A DNA stretch of 36,121 bases, taken from Dehalococcoidia bacterium (GTDB lineage: Bacteria; Chloroflexota; Dehalococcoidia; GIF9; AB-539-J10). Both the position numbers and the translations under genes were made by a program. Shown here one piece after another: positions 8,165 to 17,495 of the stretch; position 1 is the first letter of the stretch, and each line of letters opens with the position of its first letter. The notes below the pieces were generated by a model. It made no database searches. It worked only from the letters and a program-made list of their open reading frames with translations, and had not been told where the DNA came from. The stretch covers positions 1 through 36,121 of the forward strand of contig PWRA01000126.1 of NCBI GenBank assembly GCA_003556385.1. The letters are read 5' to 3'.

Positions 8165-10126
8165 ATGAGAAGGACGATTCTTGCAGTAACCATTTCCGTG
8201 GCGTTGCTCGCGACTATGGCAACAGCGGTGCACCTCGCATTCACCACGAGGGGCTCGCTGGGAGACAGCCAGATCGGCAGGTTCGCTTCCTACGACGAGC
8301 TCCAGCAGTTTGTGGAGGCCAACACGCAAGATACACGTCCCTGGACGGCCTCCGCCGTATTCCGCCTTGCTTCCGGCTGGGGCCCGGCGCCAACGGCGGT
8401 CCCTGACGCAGTCGAACTATTCACCGACACAGCCTCTACACACGACTACTCCGCGACCAATATCCAGGTCGACGGGGTGGACGAGGCCGATATCGTCAAG
8501 ACCGACGGCGAGTACATCTACCTCGTATCAGCGAACCGGGTCATCATTGTGAAGGCCTACCCGCCTGACGAAGCCGGAGTCCTCTCCGAGATCGAGTTCG
8601 AGCGCACACCGGTGGGGATATTCATCGACGGAGACAGGCTGGTCGTACTCGGCACGGAGATACCCGATTACGAGCTTGCCGTTGCCGGCGAGCGTCGTAT
8701 CTCCTATATGGTGCCTTACACGCCGCTCCGGACCTTCATCAGGGTATACGATGTCTCACACCGGGATAACCCCTCGCTGCAGCGGGAGTTCTCTGTCGAA
8801 GGCTACTACACGAGTTCACGGATGATCGGCGATTACGTCTACGCGGTCGTTAATAGCCCTGTGTATGACGAAGAAGGCGAGGTGAGGCTGCCGGTGGTTT
8901 ACTCCGGCGACGAGGAAAAGGAAATAGCGGCCGAAGACATCTACTACTGCGACGTCTCGGACTACTCCTACATGTACACCAGCATCATAGCCATGAACAC
9001 GCAGGACGATGGCATTGCGCCGACCGTGCAGACGATCATGCTCGGCGCCACCAGCAACCTGTACGTCTCCCCGGAGAACATCTACCTGACCGTCCCGGTT
9101 TGGGGAAGATCTGTCGGGGATTTCCAGAAGACCTCTATTCACCGGATACACATACAGGACGGCGACATAGAATATGAAGCCAGCGGCGAGGTTCCCGGCC
9201 GGGTGCTCAACCAGTTCTCCATGGACGAGCATGAGGGTTACTTCAGGATAGCAACCACAACCGGCCGGCAGGGAATCTTCGGCTGGCGGGCGTTGGTGAC
9301 CGAGATGTCGGCCCGCATCGCAGGGGCCGATCCGGCCACCGCTCAACCATCCCTTAACCACGTGTACGTTCTGGATGTGGAAGACCTCGAGATCGTCGGT
9401 TCGGTGGAAGACCTCGCCCCCACCGAAAGGATCTTCTCGGCCCGCTTCATGGGTGACAGGGCCTACCTGGTGACCTTTGAGATAATCGACCCCCTGTTCG
9501 TCATAGACCTGAGCGATCCTGAGAATCCAGTCGTTCTCGGCGAGTTGAAGATAACCGGCTACTCGGACTACCTCCACCCCTATGACGAGGACCACCTCAT
9601 AGGTATCGGCAAGGAGGTGATAGAGGCCGACAGCGGAGACTTCTCATGGTTCCAGGGGGTGAAGATATCGCTCTTCGATGTAAGCGATGTCGAAAACCCG
9701 GAAGAGGTACACAAGTACGAGATTGGCCACAGAGGGACCGAGTCGCCGGTCCTGCGGGACCACAGGGCGTTTCTGTTCGACAGCTCGCGGAACATGATGG
9801 TGATACCCGTCCTGGTTGCGGAGATCGACGAGACCGAGTATCACGGCCGGGTTCCCGCCCATGCCTGGGGTAAGCCGGTCTGGCAGGGCGCCTACGTGTT
9901 CCATGTTTCGCCAGAAGGCATAGTGCTTGACGGAAGCGTCACCCATGTTGATAGCCCCGACGAGCTGGAGCAGAGCCGCTACTTCTTCTCTTCTCCTTAC
10001 TCGGTAAAGAGGTCCCTCTACATAGGCGATGTCCTCTACACCATCTCAGACGCCAGGGTGATGATGAACAGCCTGGGAGAGGACGACTACCTGGAACTCA
10101 TCAATGAGGTGGAGCTTCCATACTGA
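8165..10126 (+). CDS. Secreted beta-propeller domain protein (PF09826-type)
   Basis: Signal peptide/TM then ATNIQVDGVDEADIVKTDGEYIYLVSANRVIIVKAYP; RMIGDYVYAVVN; ARFMGDRAYLVTF. Confidence 0.9.
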   Translation: MRRTILAVTISVALLATMATAVHLAFTTRGSLGDSQIGRFASYDELQQFVEANTQDTRPWTASAVFRLASGWGPAPTAVPDAVELFTDTASTHDYSATNIQVDGVDEADIVKTDGEYIYLVSANRVIIVKAYPPDEAGVLSEIEFERTPVGIFIDGDRLVVLGTEIPDYELAVAGERRISYMVPYTPLRTFIRVYDVSHRDNPSLQREFSVEGYYTSSRMIGDYVYAVVNSPVYDEEGEVRLPVVYSGDEEKEIAAEDIYYCDVSDYSYMYTSIIAMNTQDDGIAPTVQTIMLGATSNLYVSPENIYLTVPVWGRSVGDFQKTSIHRIHIQDGDIEYEASGEVPGRVLNQFSMDEHEGYFRIATTTGRQGIFGWRALVTEMSARIAGADPATAQPSLNHVYVLDVEDLEIVGSVEDLAPTERIFSARFMGDRAYLVTFEIIDPLFVIDLSDPENPVVLGELKITGYSDYLHPYDEDHLIGIGKEVIEADSGDFSWFQGVKISLFDVSDVENPEEVHKYEIGHRGTESPVLRDHRAFLFDSSRNMMVIPVLVAEIDETEYHGRVPAHAWGKPVWQGAYVFHVSPEGIVLDGSVTHVDSPDELEQSRYFFSSPYSVKRSLYIGDVLYTISDARVMMNSLGEDDYLELINEVELPY

Positions 10127-10144
10127 ACCTGGACACGGTCAGGT

Positions 10145-10190
10145 TGTCACCCTGAGTCGCCTCCGGCGACGAAGGGTCTCTGAGTTGCTC
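10145..10190. repeat. Dispersed palindromic repeat of the CCTGAG...GAAGGRTCTC type, copy 1
   Basis: gtcaccctgagtcgcctccggcgacgaagggtctctgagttgctc; related to 26654-26690. Confidence 0.55.
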
Positions 10191-10252
10191 GGTCCGGGCA
10201 AGTGAGGCAATAGCGAGCTGTGAAGACCAAGGCAAAATTGGAGGTGAGCTAA

Positions 10253-11563
10253 ATGAGGAGAAAAAGCATATCGATACTGGTTATGGTGGCGGCGGTAGCG
10301 CTCGCGATCGTGCTAATGGTGACACTGCTGCCCGAACGGGTGCAGCCGGCGGTAGCCGAGACCATTGGGTCGGACAAGCCGCGCATAACGGCACCGGACA
10401 TGGATCCGGCCGAGAAAGCGCTGCTGATCGAAGGAAACAGCGCCTTCGCCTTCGACCTGTATCAGCAGCTCCGGGAGGAAGAGGGCAACCTGTTCTACTC
10501 GCCCCATAGCATCTCGCTGGCGCTGGCCATGACCTATGCCGGAGCCAGAGACGAAACGGCAGCGCAGATGGCCGATACCCTCAACTTCCTGCTCGAGCAG
10601 GACGAACTGCACCCGGCTTTCAACTCGCTGGACATGGAACTGGCCGCGAGAGGGGAAGGTGACGAAGGATTCAGGCTCAACATCGTTAACGCCACATGGG
10701 GCCAGAAGGACTACGACTTCCTCGAATCGTTCCTCGATGTCCTGGCAGAGAACTATGGGGCCGGGCTCAGAATACTGGACTTCATGGAGGAGACGGAGGA
10801 GTCACGTCTGGCCATCAACCGGTGGGTCAGCGACCAGACGGAAGAGCGTATTCAAGACCTTATCCCGCAAGGTGCGATCGATGAACTGACCCGCCTCGTT
10901 CTCACCAACGCCATCTACTTCAATGCAGACTGGCAGCATCCGTTCGAGAAGCGGCGTACGTCGGACGGCCCGTTCTACCTGCTGGATGGCAACCAGGTTA
11001 GTGTGCCGATGATGACGCAGACGAGATCGCTCGGCTATGCCCGTGGGCAAGGATATCAAGCGGTGGAGCTATTATACGACGGCGGTGAATTATCAATGGT
11101 AATACTGCTGCCCGACTCCGGCGAATTCTCTACGTTCGAGGAACACATTGATGCACTGCGGGTAGCTGCTGTTATGGATGATCTACAGAGCCGGCGCGTG
11201 GCCCTGACCATGCCCAAATTCGAGTTCGAGTCGGACTTCGACCTCAGGCACACCCTTCAGACCATGGGCATGACCGACCCCTTCACGCCACCCTGCCCAT
11301 TCACCGGCGAAGGCGCTGATTTCACGGGCATGACGGACAACCGCGAGCTGTTTATCACAGACATCGTTCACAAGGCATTCGTGGCCGTGGACGAGGAGGG
11401 GACGGAGGCGGCGGCCGCCACCGGGGTGATCGTAGCTCCAACAGCGATGCCCCCACCGCCAGACGTGGAAGTCACCATAGACCGCCCGTTCATCTTCCTC
11501 ATCCGCGACATCGAGACCTGCGCCATACTCTTCGTCGGTCGTGTGCTCAACCCTGCGGGGTGA
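10253..11563 (+). CDS. Serpin (serine protease inhibitor family), exported
   Basis: NSAFAFDLYQQLREEEGNLFYSPHSISLALAMTYAGA; hinge EEGTEAAAATGVIV; DRPFIFLIRDIETCAILFVGRVLNP; N-terminal signal/TM. Confidence 0.96.
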   Translation: MRRKSISILVMVAAVALAIVLMVTLLPERVQPAVAETIGSDKPRITAPDMDPAEKALLIEGNSAFAFDLYQQLREEEGNLFYSPHSISLALAMTYAGARDETAAQMADTLNFLLEQDELHPAFNSLDMELAARGEGDEGFRLNIVNATWGQKDYDFLESFLDVLAENYGAGLRILDFMEETEESRLAINRWVSDQTEERIQDLIPQGAIDELTRLVLTNAIYFNADWQHPFEKRRTSDGPFYLLDGNQVSVPMMTQTRSLGYARGQGYQAVELLYDGGELSMVILLPDSGEFSTFEEHIDALRVAAVMDDLQSRRVALTMPKFEFESDFDLRHTLQTMGMTDPFTPPCPFTGEGADFTGMTDNRELFITDIVHKAFVAVDEEGTEAAAATGVIVAPTAMPPPPDVEVTIDRPFIFLIRDIETCAILFVGRVLNPAG

Positions 11564-11735
11564 TTAAGGGCTGGCCCGGTTCGCCATCAAGGCGGCTTGC
11601 CCAATTGCGAGTGCGACAGGGGCGCAGCAGCTGAGGAATCGGGCAGACCCCTTGGACCGGCAGATCACCACCGCCCCGCCGCGGACCGGGCAGCCGGGTT
11701 GACGCCCGCGCTTGCCGTGGGGTAGATTGAACCCC

Positions 11736-12821
11736 ATGAAGGCGGTCATCCTGGCGGGTGGGGAGGCAACCAGGCTGCGTCCGCTCACCTGTAACACCCC
11801 GAAGATAATGGTCCCCGTCCTGAACCGCCCTTTCCTGGAACACGTCATCGGGTACCTCAAGCAACACGGGATTGGAGAGGTGATCCTCGCCGTGGGAGGA
11901 GTACCTGCACAGGTAGAGAGCTATTTCGGCGAAGGGAGCGAGCTGGGCGTGCACATAGCGTACTCGACAGAGGATTCGCCCCTCGGAACGGCGGGAGCGG
12001 TGAAGAATGCCGAAGCATTGCTCGACGATTCGTTCCTCGTCTTCAACGGAGACATCTTCACCGACTTAGACCTTACAGCGATGATGAGACAGCACCGCCA
12101 GAGCAAGGTCATGGCCACCCTGGCTCTCACCCCTGTGGACGACCCCACCGTCTATGGCGTGGTGGAAACTGATAGCCGGGGCATGGTCACCCGCTTCGTC
12201 GAGAAGCCGAGTCCGGACAAGGTGACTACCAACATGATCAACGCCGGTATCTATATCCTGCAGCCCGATATATTACACCATATCCCTCCCGACGCATTTT
12301 GCATGTTCGAGCGCGATGTCTTCCCCACGCTCCTGGAGAGCGGGACGACGATATTCAGCTATCCTGCGCACGGATACTGGATTGACATAGGCACCCCGGA
12401 GAAGTACCTGAGATTACAGCACGATCTTCTCCGCAACCCGAGGGAAAGGGATGTTGAGTTTGAAGGTGAGGGCTATGTTCACGCGTCGGCTCGCATCGAG
12501 GGGCCGGTCGTGATCGGTAAGGGCTGCTCCATCGGCAGGGGCTGCACGATACAGGGACCGGCGGTGCTCGGGGCAGGGTGCCGGATCGAAGAAGACGCCC
12601 TTATAGAAGGGGCCGTATTGTGGCAGGACTGCAGAATCCGCAAAGAAACGCGCCTGAAAAACTGCCTCGTGGCATCGCGCTGCGACATCGGTGACGCGAG
12701 CGAGGTGCTGGACGGCTGCATTCTGGGAGACGATGTACTGATCGGAAACAACAATAAGCTGTGCAAAGGAATCAGGATCTGGCCCGGCAAGGCAATCGAG
12801 CCCGGTGCCATATCGTTCTGA
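11736..12821 (+). CDS. NDP-sugar / sugar-1-phosphate nucleotidyltransferase with left-handed beta-helix C-terminus
   Basis: MKAVILAGGEATRLRPLTCNTPKIMVPVLNRPFLEHVI; hexapeptide-like GPVVIGKGCSIGRGCTIQGPAVLGAGCRI. Confidence 0.92.
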   Translation: MKAVILAGGEATRLRPLTCNTPKIMVPVLNRPFLEHVIGYLKQHGIGEVILAVGGVPAQVESYFGEGSELGVHIAYSTEDSPLGTAGAVKNAEALLDDSFLVFNGDIFTDLDLTAMMRQHRQSKVMATLALTPVDDPTVYGVVETDSRGMVTRFVEKPSPDKVTTNMINAGIYILQPDILHHIPPDAFCMFERDVFPTLLESGTTIFSYPAHGYWIDIGTPEKYLRLQHDLLRNPRERDVEFEGEGYVHASARIEGPVVIGKGCSIGRGCTIQGPAVLGAGCRIEEDALIEGAVLWQDCRIRKETRLKNCLVASRCDIGDASEVLDGCILGDDVLIGNNNKLCKGIRIWPGKAIEPGAISF

Positions 12822-12912
12822 ATGGATCCGGGACAACCAGAATATGACAGATTGATCCGGCATGGGTGCACCGACACACCGGCGCAGCCGCTGACGAAGA
12901 GAGAAAAGAGAA

Positions 12913-14280
12913 ATGTGTGACACTATAGTGGCCCTCGGCCCGGCCACCCTGGACGGCGCCACGCTGTTCGGCAAGAACAGCGACCGTGAGCCAGACGAGG
13001 CACAGAATATCAGGATACGCCCGCGCCGGCAGCACAAGGCGGGCGACACCGTGCAGTGCACCTACATCAGTATCCCCCAGGTCTCCGAAACCGCCGGCGT
13101 CATGCTTTGCCAGCCCTTCTGGATGTTCGGGGCCGAAATGGGCGCCAACGAACATGGCGTGGTGATCGGCAATGAGGCCTTGTTCACCAGGGAGAAGCCG
13201 GACGCCACCGGCCTCACCGGCATGGATATACTACGGCTGGCGCTGGAGAGAAGCAAGACCGCCCGACAAGCCCTCCAGACCATCATCGGCCTCCTGGAGG
13301 AACACGGGCAGGGTGGAAACTCGGGCTATCGCATCAACGTTCTCTATATGAACGGCTTCATAATCGCCGACCACAGAGAAGCGTACGTGCTGGAGACAGT
13401 CAGGTCCTGGTGGGCATGGAAGCGAGTCACCGATCTGTGGAGCATATCGAACATCATCTCTCTGGAGGACGATTACGATGAATGCTCACCCGGTCTGATC
13501 GAGAACGCTATCAAGAGAGGCTACTGCAAGAGCGAGGCCGATTTCAGCTTCAAGAGGTGCTATTCAGACAGGGTGATGACGTGGGGCGCCAAGGGAAGGG
13601 CGCGCCAGGCGCGTTCGCGGCAGCTCCTTTCCACAAAGAAGGGTGCTCTGACCACAGCGGACTTCACAGGCATACTCCGCGACCACGGCGGTGACCCTGA
13701 CTGGACTCCGGTCAAGTCCGACGCACCCGTCGCCAAGCACGTTATCGACATGGTGCTTCGCCCGCGGACTCCGGGTAAGTCCGGCGGAACCATCTGTATG
13801 CATGCAGCCGATAAGCTAGTTCGCCGCAGCCAGTCGGTATGCTCGATGGTGGCCAGGATCGACCGGGACAGGCAGTTCGTTTACACCACAGGAGCCTCCA
13901 ACCCCTGCCTCACCCCGTACTGGCCCATCTTCCTCCCGGGAACCGCCATCCCTGCCGGATATGAAGAGGCAGGCGCCCGGTATGATGCCGGGGCATTCTG
14001 GTGGGAGTGTGAGAGGCTACATCGCGAGGCCTTGTGGCACTTCGTCGCCGCGCGGGACGCCATTAAGCCGGTGGTGGCAGACTACGAAAAGGAGATGATG
14101 TCCTCTATAGAAGGCGGCATGGCGCCGATGAACCAGACGACGGTCGACAGGTACTTCTCTGCTGCCAAGACTATCACCGGGGAATGGGGAGCAACTCTGG
14201 ACAGGCTGCCTATCACACGGTACGGCCGGTCCTTCCGCCGCTACTGGCAGAAATACAACGAACTCAACGGCATAAGCTAG
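12913..14280 (+). CDS. C69-family (secernin-like) Ntn-hydrolase / dipeptidase
   Basis: MCDTIVALGPATLDGATLFGKNSDREPDEAQ with Cys2 candidate nucleophile. Confidence 0.85.
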   Translation: MCDTIVALGPATLDGATLFGKNSDREPDEAQNIRIRPRRQHKAGDTVQCTYISIPQVSETAGVMLCQPFWMFGAEMGANEHGVVIGNEALFTREKPDATGLTGMDILRLALERSKTARQALQTIIGLLEEHGQGGNSGYRINVLYMNGFIIADHREAYVLETVRSWWAWKRVTDLWSISNIISLEDDYDECSPGLIENAIKRGYCKSEADFSFKRCYSDRVMTWGAKGRARQARSRQLLSTKKGALTTADFTGILRDHGGDPDWTPVKSDAPVAKHVIDMVLRPRTPGKSGGTICMHAADKLVRRSQSVCSMVARIDRDRQFVYTTGASNPCLTPYWPIFLPGTAIPAGYEEAGARYDAGAFWWECERLHREALWHFVAARDAIKPVVADYEKEMMSSIEGGMAPMNQTTVDRYFSAAKTITGEWGATLDRLPITRYGRSFRRYWQKYNELNGIS

Positions 14281-14330
14281 CGGGAACACGGAGCACAGCC
14301 CGGTCCTCGTTCGCCAGATGTCGTCAGCGA

Positions 14331-15425
14331 CTACACGTTGAACAGGAACGTCACTATGTCTCCATCCTGGACTATATAGCTCTTGCCTTCGGTCCTCAGA
14401 AGACCTCTCTTTCGTGCCTCAGCGAGGCTTCCTGAGCTCTCCAGGTCGCGGTAGCTCACAACCTCCGCCCTGATGAACCCCCGTTCCATGTCCGAATGCA
14501 CCTTGCCGGCAGCCTTCGGTGCAGGAGTACCACGGGGGACCGTCCAGGCCTTCAGTTCGGCCGAAACCGTAGTGAAGAACGAGATGAGCCCCAAGAGCTC
14601 ATACGAACGACCGATAACGCGGTCCAGCGCGGAGGTGGGTAGCCCCATTGCTTCGCGGAACTCGGCTGCCTCCACATCGCTGAGTTGAGTGAACTCCATC
14701 TCCAGTTTGCCGCACAGGGCCACCACAGCAAACTGCGGGTGCAGCGACCCTACCTCATGTTCCAGTTGCAGCGCGTGCGGTGTTTGCTCCTCTCCTATAT
14801 TCAGCACTACCAGGATAGGTTTGGCAGTCAAGAACTGATAGCCGGACAGCATCTTAAGCTCCTCTGCGGTCAGGCCTTGGCGCCTGATCGGGACATCGCT
14901 CTCCAGCCCGGACTTGATCTTCTGAAGCAGAAGCTGTTCCTTCGCGTATGACTCGCGCTCGACCGCGGCGGCCCCTTTCCACCCTGTCTCCAGCTTCCCG
15001 ATCCTTCGCTCGATGATCGCCAGATCCGACACAGCAAGCTGCAGATCCAGCGACTCCATGTCCCGTCCGGGGTCTAGGCTACCCTCGGAGTGCGGGACCC
15101 CGTCCTCTGCAAAGGCCCGCACTACCTGGAGCAGGGCATCAGCCGTGGTCAGGTAACCCAGGAGTTCGGCCCCCGGGCCCTCCTTGCCGAAGCCCTTGAG
15201 CGAGCCGGGAATATCTATGTAACTGACCTCGGCCGGAACGGTCTTCCCGGGCCGGAAGATGTCCTCTAACACCTGCAGCCGTGAATCGGGTACCTTCGCA
15301 ACACCGATGTCGGGAGCCAGGCTGGCCGAATAGGCGGCAGAACTGGCCCTGCCTCCGGTCAGGGAGTTGAAGATGGTCGTTTTGCCGCTCTGCGGCGCTC
15401 CCACAATGGCCAGCTTCACGACCAT
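14331..15425 (-). CDS. ychF: YchF-type P-loop ATPase/GTPase with TGS-like C-terminus
   Basis: MVVKLAIVGAPQSGKTTIFNSLTGG; IDIPGSLKGFGKEGPGAELLGYL; G4-position NIGE; C-term GDIVTFLFNV. Confidence 0.87.
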   Translation of the reverse strand: MVVKLAIVGAPQSGKTTIFNSLTGGRASSAAYSASLAPDIGVAKVPDSRLQVLEDIFRPGKTVPAEVSYIDIPGSLKGFGKEGPGAELLGYLTTADALLQVVRAFAEDGVPHSEGSLDPGRDMESLDLQLAVSDLAIIERRIGKLETGWKGAAAVERESYAKEQLLLQKIKSGLESDVPIRRQGLTAEELKMLSGYQFLTAKPILVVLNIGEEQTPHALQLEHEVGSLHPQFAVVALCGKLEMEFTQLSDVEAAEFREAMGLPTSALDRVIGRSYELLGLISFFTTVSAELKAWTVPRGTPAPKAAGKVHSDMERGFIRAEVVSYRDLESSGSLAEARKRGLLRTEGKSYIVQDGDIVTFLFNV

Positions 15426-15515
15426 ATCCTACCATATTTCACTGTGCACCCCACCTCCGGACTCTCCCGTCCCTGCACACGCGCCAGAGCCCTGCCGTGA
15501 TAGAATACAGGGTGC

Positions 15516-16550
15516 ATGGTGCACATCTTCTACGGCAGGGATAGCTTTTCGCTCAATCAGGCTGTGGACCAGGTCAAGGCCGGCCTTGGCGACCAGGAGA
15601 CGGTCGGGGCCAACACCACTACCCTCACAGGCCAGGGTCTTACGCTTCGCGACCTCAGGAACAACTGTGACGCGTTCCCCTTTCTGTCCACCCACCGACT
15701 GGTGATAGTCGACGGTCTGCTGGGACGCTTTGAGCATAAACAAGGGAGACCACGCTCGGCCAAGCGCAGTGCCGGACCCGGTGCCGGGCTCGGCGAATGG
15801 GAAAACCTCGCTTCCTATTTCGACCAGATGCCGGAGACCACCGTGCTGCTCCTGGTCGATGGCGATATCAAGGCTCAGAATCCTCTCCTGAAGAAGCTAT
15901 CGCCCCTGGCGGACGCAAGGAGCTTTCCTCTACTGCGGGGCAAGGAGTTGAAGGCCTGGATACAGCGACGGGTAAGCGAAGAGGGCCGGGACATCACACC
16001 CCAGGCGGTCAACCTGCTCGCCGATCTCATAGGCGGAGACCTCTGGGCGATGAACGGTGAGATCGAGAAGCTACTGCTCTATACCCGGGAGCGCCCCATC
16101 AGCGAGGAAGATGTCAGGCAGTTGACCAGCCACCTCCAGGAAGCCAACATCTTCGCCCTGGTGGACGCAGTCGCCGAGGGACGGACCGAGTCGGCCCAGC
16201 GCATATTGCACCGCCTATACCACGATGGCGTGCCGCCGATACACATCCTGGTGATGATCACGAGGCAGTTTCGCCTCATAGCTCAGGCCGTGGATTTGAA
16301 GCGGGGGCTATCCCGCACAGACATCCAGAACAGGCTTGGCCTGAAATCGAGCTATGCTCTGGACAAGACTCTCGCCCAGGCCAGGACCTATGATCTCGAC
16401 GGCGTGAAGGGGGCCTACGATAAGCTCCTGGAAACCGACCTGGCCATCAAGACGGGCAGATACACCGACAAGCTGGCGCTGGAGCTCCTGGTCACCGAAC
16501 TGGCCTGCACCCCGGCGGCCCGGGAGGCTGCTCCAACACGCGCGCGCTAA
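15516..16550 (+). CDS. holA: DNA polymerase III delta subunit
   Basis: MVHIFYGRDSFSLNQAVDQVKAGL; LLRGKELKAWIQRRVSEEGRDITPQAVNLLADLIGGDLWAMNGEIEKLLLY. Confidence 0.92.
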   Translation: MVHIFYGRDSFSLNQAVDQVKAGLGDQETVGANTTTLTGQGLTLRDLRNNCDAFPFLSTHRLVIVDGLLGRFEHKQGRPRSAKRSAGPGAGLGEWENLASYFDQMPETTVLLLVDGDIKAQNPLLKKLSPLADARSFPLLRGKELKAWIQRRVSEEGRDITPQAVNLLADLIGGDLWAMNGEIEKLLLYTRERPISEEDVRQLTSHLQEANIFALVDAVAEGRTESAQRILHRLYHDGVPPIHILVMITRQFRLIAQAVDLKRGLSRTDIQNRLGLKSSYALDKTLAQARTYDLDGVKGAYDKLLETDLAIKTGRYTDKLALELLVTELACTPAAREAAPTRAR

Positions 16551-16617
16551 CCACAGCAGCTACGCAGTTCCCGTCGGGGCCCTCTATTCTCAGGCCTCTC
16601 AGACGAGGCAGAAGGCG

Positions 16618-17475
16618 CTATCGGGGCCCGGCTTTTCTGACCATAGACTGCAGTTTATCGTGTTCCCCCTCGAGCATCCGGTAGCAGTGCTTCTCCTCGG
16701 GGAACTTCCCGCCCCGCACCTCTTCACCGAACTCACGGCAGGCCTTCTCAATAATTGCACCCAGTTCAGCATATTTCTTGACGAACTTGGGAGTAAACGC
16801 CTCGAAATAGCCCAGCATATCGCCGACTATCAGTAACTGCCCATCCATTTCCATGCCGGCGCCAATACCCAGCACCGGGATGCGAAGCATATTTGTGATT
16901 ATCCGGCCCACCTCGGGAGGTACGGCCTCGACCAGCAGGGCAAACCCACCCCCCTTTTCGATGGCCAGGGCGTCTTCGATCAACTCCATGGCCGCGTCGG
17001 CGGTGCGCCCCTGAGCCTTGAAGCCACCGAGCTGACCGGAGCTCTGCGGAGTAAGGCCGATGTGTCCCATCACCGGCATGCCGCCCTCCACGATTCCTTC
17101 GATCTGCTTGATAACCCGCCGGCCACCCTCCAACTTGATGGCATCGACGCCGGCCTCTTTGAAGAACCGGCCGGCGTTCTCGATGGCGTCTTCTCTGGAG
17201 ACCTGGTAGGAGAGGAACGGCATATCACCGATGACGAAGGTATCGGGTGCGCCTCTCCTGACCGCCTGCGAATGCTGGATCATCTGGTCCATGGTCATCG
17301 GCATCGTACCGGGCAGGCCGTGCACCACCATGGCGGCGCTGTCACCAACCAGGACCATGTCGATGCCTGCCTTTTCGCAAAAACTGGCTATGGGAAAATC
17401 GTAGGCCGTGAGGAAGGTGATCTTGTCACCTTTCTTCTTCATCTCATTGAAGTCGAGTACGGTTTTCTTCGCCAT
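16618..17475 (-). CDS. 3-methyl-2-oxobutanoate hydroxymethyltransferase (PanB) family paralog
   Basis: [79 protein letters not shown]. Second PanB of the window. Confidence 0.88.
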   Translation of the reverse strand: MAKKTVLDFNEMKKKGDKITFLTAYDFPIASFCEKAGIDMVLVGDSAAMVVHGLPGTMPMTMDQMIQHSQAVRRGAPDTFVIGDMPFLSYQVSREDAIENAGRFFKEAGVDAIKLEGGRRVIKQIEGIVEGGMPVMGHIGLTPQSSGQLGGFKAQGRTADAAMELIEDALAIEKGGGFALLVEAVPPEVGRIITNMLRIPVLGIGAGMEMDGQLLIVGDMLGYFEAFTPKFVKKYAELGAIIEKACREFGEEVRGGKFPEEKHCYRMLEGEHDKLQSMVRKAGPR

Positions 17476-17495
17476 CTGATTCTCAACCTCCTTAC

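Noticed and set aside
8816-9595. 259-aa minus-strand ORF opposite the beta-propeller gene
   Set aside because: Antisense shadow; the plus-strand PF09826-like protein explains the open frame.
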